6,327 bases of DNA, from positions 1 to 6,327 of the forward strand of contig CAMVRH010000056.1 of the NCBI GenBank assembly GCA_947169835.1, in the 5' to 3' direction. This stretch comes from an uncultured Lachnospira sp. (GTDB lineage: Bacteria > Bacillota > Clostridia > Lachnospirales > Lachnospiraceae). This document shows, one piece after another, positions 5,376 through 6,327 of this stretch (positions within the stretch are counted from its first letter, which is position 1; each line of letters opens with the position of its first letter). Under the pieces are notes generated by a model that saw only the letters and a program-made list of their open reading frames with translations, was not told where the DNA came from and ran no database searches. The translations under genes and the position numbers were made by a program.

Positions 5376-6098
5376 ATGCAAAAAGCAGTAATTATAACAG
5401 GAGTTTCGGGTGATATTGGCTCATGCTTAGCCAAAGCCTTCGACGAAGAAGGCTATATTGTAATAGGAACTTACTTCAAAGGTACTTCCGAGATAGAAAA
5501 GTTAGGCGAGGAGCTAAAGAATCCGACTTTCTTCTATAAATATGATATGACAGATCCTAGTTTTGTAGAGGACTTCGCGCATCAGTTGAAAAATCTTGAT
5601 TTCTCTTACGAGGTCTTGATAAACAACGCGGGCGCAGCTTTGGTTGAGGAGTTGCGTGATCTTACTATAGATAAGTGGGACTATTTGTGGAACTTAAACG
5701 TCACTTCCACTCTCTTCCTATCAAAAGCGGTCACTCCACTCTTCCTTAAGGAAGGCAAAGGACACATCATAAACATTTCATCTGTTTGGGGAACACGTGG
5801 CGCTAGCATGGAAGTTGCTTATTCCACGACAAAGGGCGCGGTCAATGCTTTCACAAAAGCCTACGCCAAAGAAATGGCACCTTCACACATACAGGTGAAT
5901 GCTATTTGTCCAGGATTCATTGATACGAAGATGAACGATCAAATTTCAGACGATATAAAAGACACTATTATAGAAGAAATCCCAGCTGATAGATTGGGCT
6001 CGCCAAAGGATGTGGCAGACGCCTGCTTAGCACTAACCAATGCTGGAGAATATATAACCGGCCAGATAATCGGAATAGATGGTGGCTGGCAAGTATAA
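5376..6098 (+). CDS. SDR family NAD(P)-dependent oxidoreductase, FabG-like
   Basis: Classical short-chain dehydrogenases/reductases reduce or oxidise a carbonyl/alcohol pair with NAD(P)H in the cytosol. The 240 residues span the whole Rossmann fold. Visible are the cofactor motif TGVSGDIG (8-15), NNAG (83-86), and the catalytic tetrad Asn108, Ser136, Tyr149 and Lys153 (YSTTK). PGFIDTKM (179-186) and a C-terminal ITGQIIGIDGGW also fit; these are typical of 3-oxoacyl-ACP reductase-like members. In the glycine motif the usual second Gly is Asp13. AGGAG lies six bases before the ATG. The gene stands alone, divergent from the wall hydrolase and convergent with an SMP-30-like gene, with no fatty-acid synthesis genes beside it. 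A role as the housekeeping FabG is therefore unproven, and the substrate cannot be named. Confidence 0.88.
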   Translation: MQKAVIITGVSGDIGSCLAKAFDEEGYIVIGTYFKGTSEIEKLGEELKNPTFFYKYDMTDPSFVEDFAHQLKNLDFSYEVLINNAGAALVEELRDLTIDKWDYLWNLNVTSTLFLSKAVTPLFLKEGKGHIINISSVWGTRGASMEVAYSTTKGAVNAFTKAYAKEMAPSHIQVNAICPGFIDTKMNDQISDDIKDTIIEEIPADRLGSPKDVADACLALTNAGEYITGQIIGIDGGWQV

Positions 6099-6127
6099 AA
6101 AAAGAACCTCATATGAGGTTCTTTTTT
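6097..6127. terminator. Bidirectional intrinsic terminator shared by two convergent genes
   Basis: A near-perfect palindrome, GAACCTC, ATAT, GAGGTTC (6104-6121), has seven A before it and six T after it, so it forms a hairpin plus T-tract in both directions. The stop codon of the SDR gene (6096-6098) runs into the A-tract, and the stop codon of the minus-strand gene (6128-6126) lies at the end of the T-tract. Confidence 0.93.
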
Positions 6128-6327
6128 ATTCCCTAATTCCATAAACATTTTTCTTTGTTGTAATAAACAAGATATTCTTTCCTGGTCCGCCAAAATCAAA
6201 TGTTAGCGGATGCTTTGGAACATTTATAGTCTTAATAAATTTTCTTTCCTTATAAACTTTTACTTCATCGTCGCCCACATAGATAAAGTCGTTATGCTTC
6301 TTAACTCTGTAAGTACCCTCGTTAATA
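6126..6327 (-). CDS. SMP-30/gluconolactonase-like beta-propeller protein, C-terminal end only
   Basis: The minus strand is open from the window edge (first full codon at 6326) to TAA at 6128-6126, giving 66 residues. The end reads INVPKHPLTFDFGGPGKNI, then LFITTKKNVYGIRE. This matches the last blade of the SMP-30/gluconolactonase/LRE family, in which a VP..P....FGGP segment is followed by LFIT and a closing Tyr-x-Ile. Members are six-bladed, metal-dependent lactonases or esterases; the metal ligands lie outside the window. The upstream part (YRVKKHNDFIYVGDDEVKVY) has the strand-turn pattern of a propeller blade but little specific signature. The family call rests on this short tail, and the substrate is unknown. 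The gene converges on the SDR gene and shares its terminator. Confidence 0.6.
   Translation of the reverse strand, partial: INEGTYRVKKHNDFIYVGDDEVKVYKERKFIKTINVPKHPLTFDFGGPGKNILFITTKKNVYGIRE

Noticed and set aside
5939..6199. Minus-strand 86-residue frame across the SDR 3' end
   Set aside because: It crosses the bidirectional terminator and is antisense to conserved SDR codons. The SMP-30-like frame ending at 6126 explains the minus strand better.

Overview
The window looks like a core-genome stretch from a low-GC Gram-positive anaerobe, most likely a member of the Clostridia close to Lachnospiraceae. This rests on AT-rich DNA, strong Gram-positive ribosome binding sites, the gene order hpf-secA-prfB, a SecA of clostridial type (857 residues with a C-terminal zinc motif), and a secreted SH3b plus NlpC/P60 hydrolase. 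The assignment comes from recognising protein families by eye, not from a database search.

Layout. Positions 1-3619, all on the minus strand, hold the housekeeping block read in the order hpf (3619-3086), secA (2928-355) and prfB (300 to the left edge, partial). A strong intrinsic terminator follows hpf. A consensus-like promoter for secA starts inside that terminator's T-tract, and a small GC-rich hairpin lies between secA and prfB. Positions 3734-5080 (minus) encode a secreted cell-wall hydrolase with its own terminator. The 295-base divergent region 5081-5375 carries most of the regulatory structure. It has a perfect TTGACA/TATAAT promoter for the hydrolase, a perfect match to the WalR (YycF) operator abutting its -10 box, several inverted repeats and one perfect DnaA box. 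Positions 5376-6098 (plus) encode a short-chain dehydrogenase/reductase. It converges on the C-terminal end of an SMP-30/gluconolactonase-like protein (6327-6126, minus, partial), and the two share one bidirectional terminator.

How the genes fit together. hpf, secA and prfB serve ribosome hibernation, protein export and translation termination. They are commonly adjacent in Firmicutes but are not one pathway. The hydrolase carries a signal peptide and so would be a client of SecA, and its operator suggests control by the cell-wall two-component system WalRK. The reductase and the SMP-30-like protein have no visible link to the rest.

No mobile element, CRISPR array, tRNA or rRNA is visible, and I see no convincing new multi-gene system. 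The best leads are regulatory: the WalR-type site in a repressor-like position, the secA leader structure, and a prfB start region without the usual programmed frameshift.
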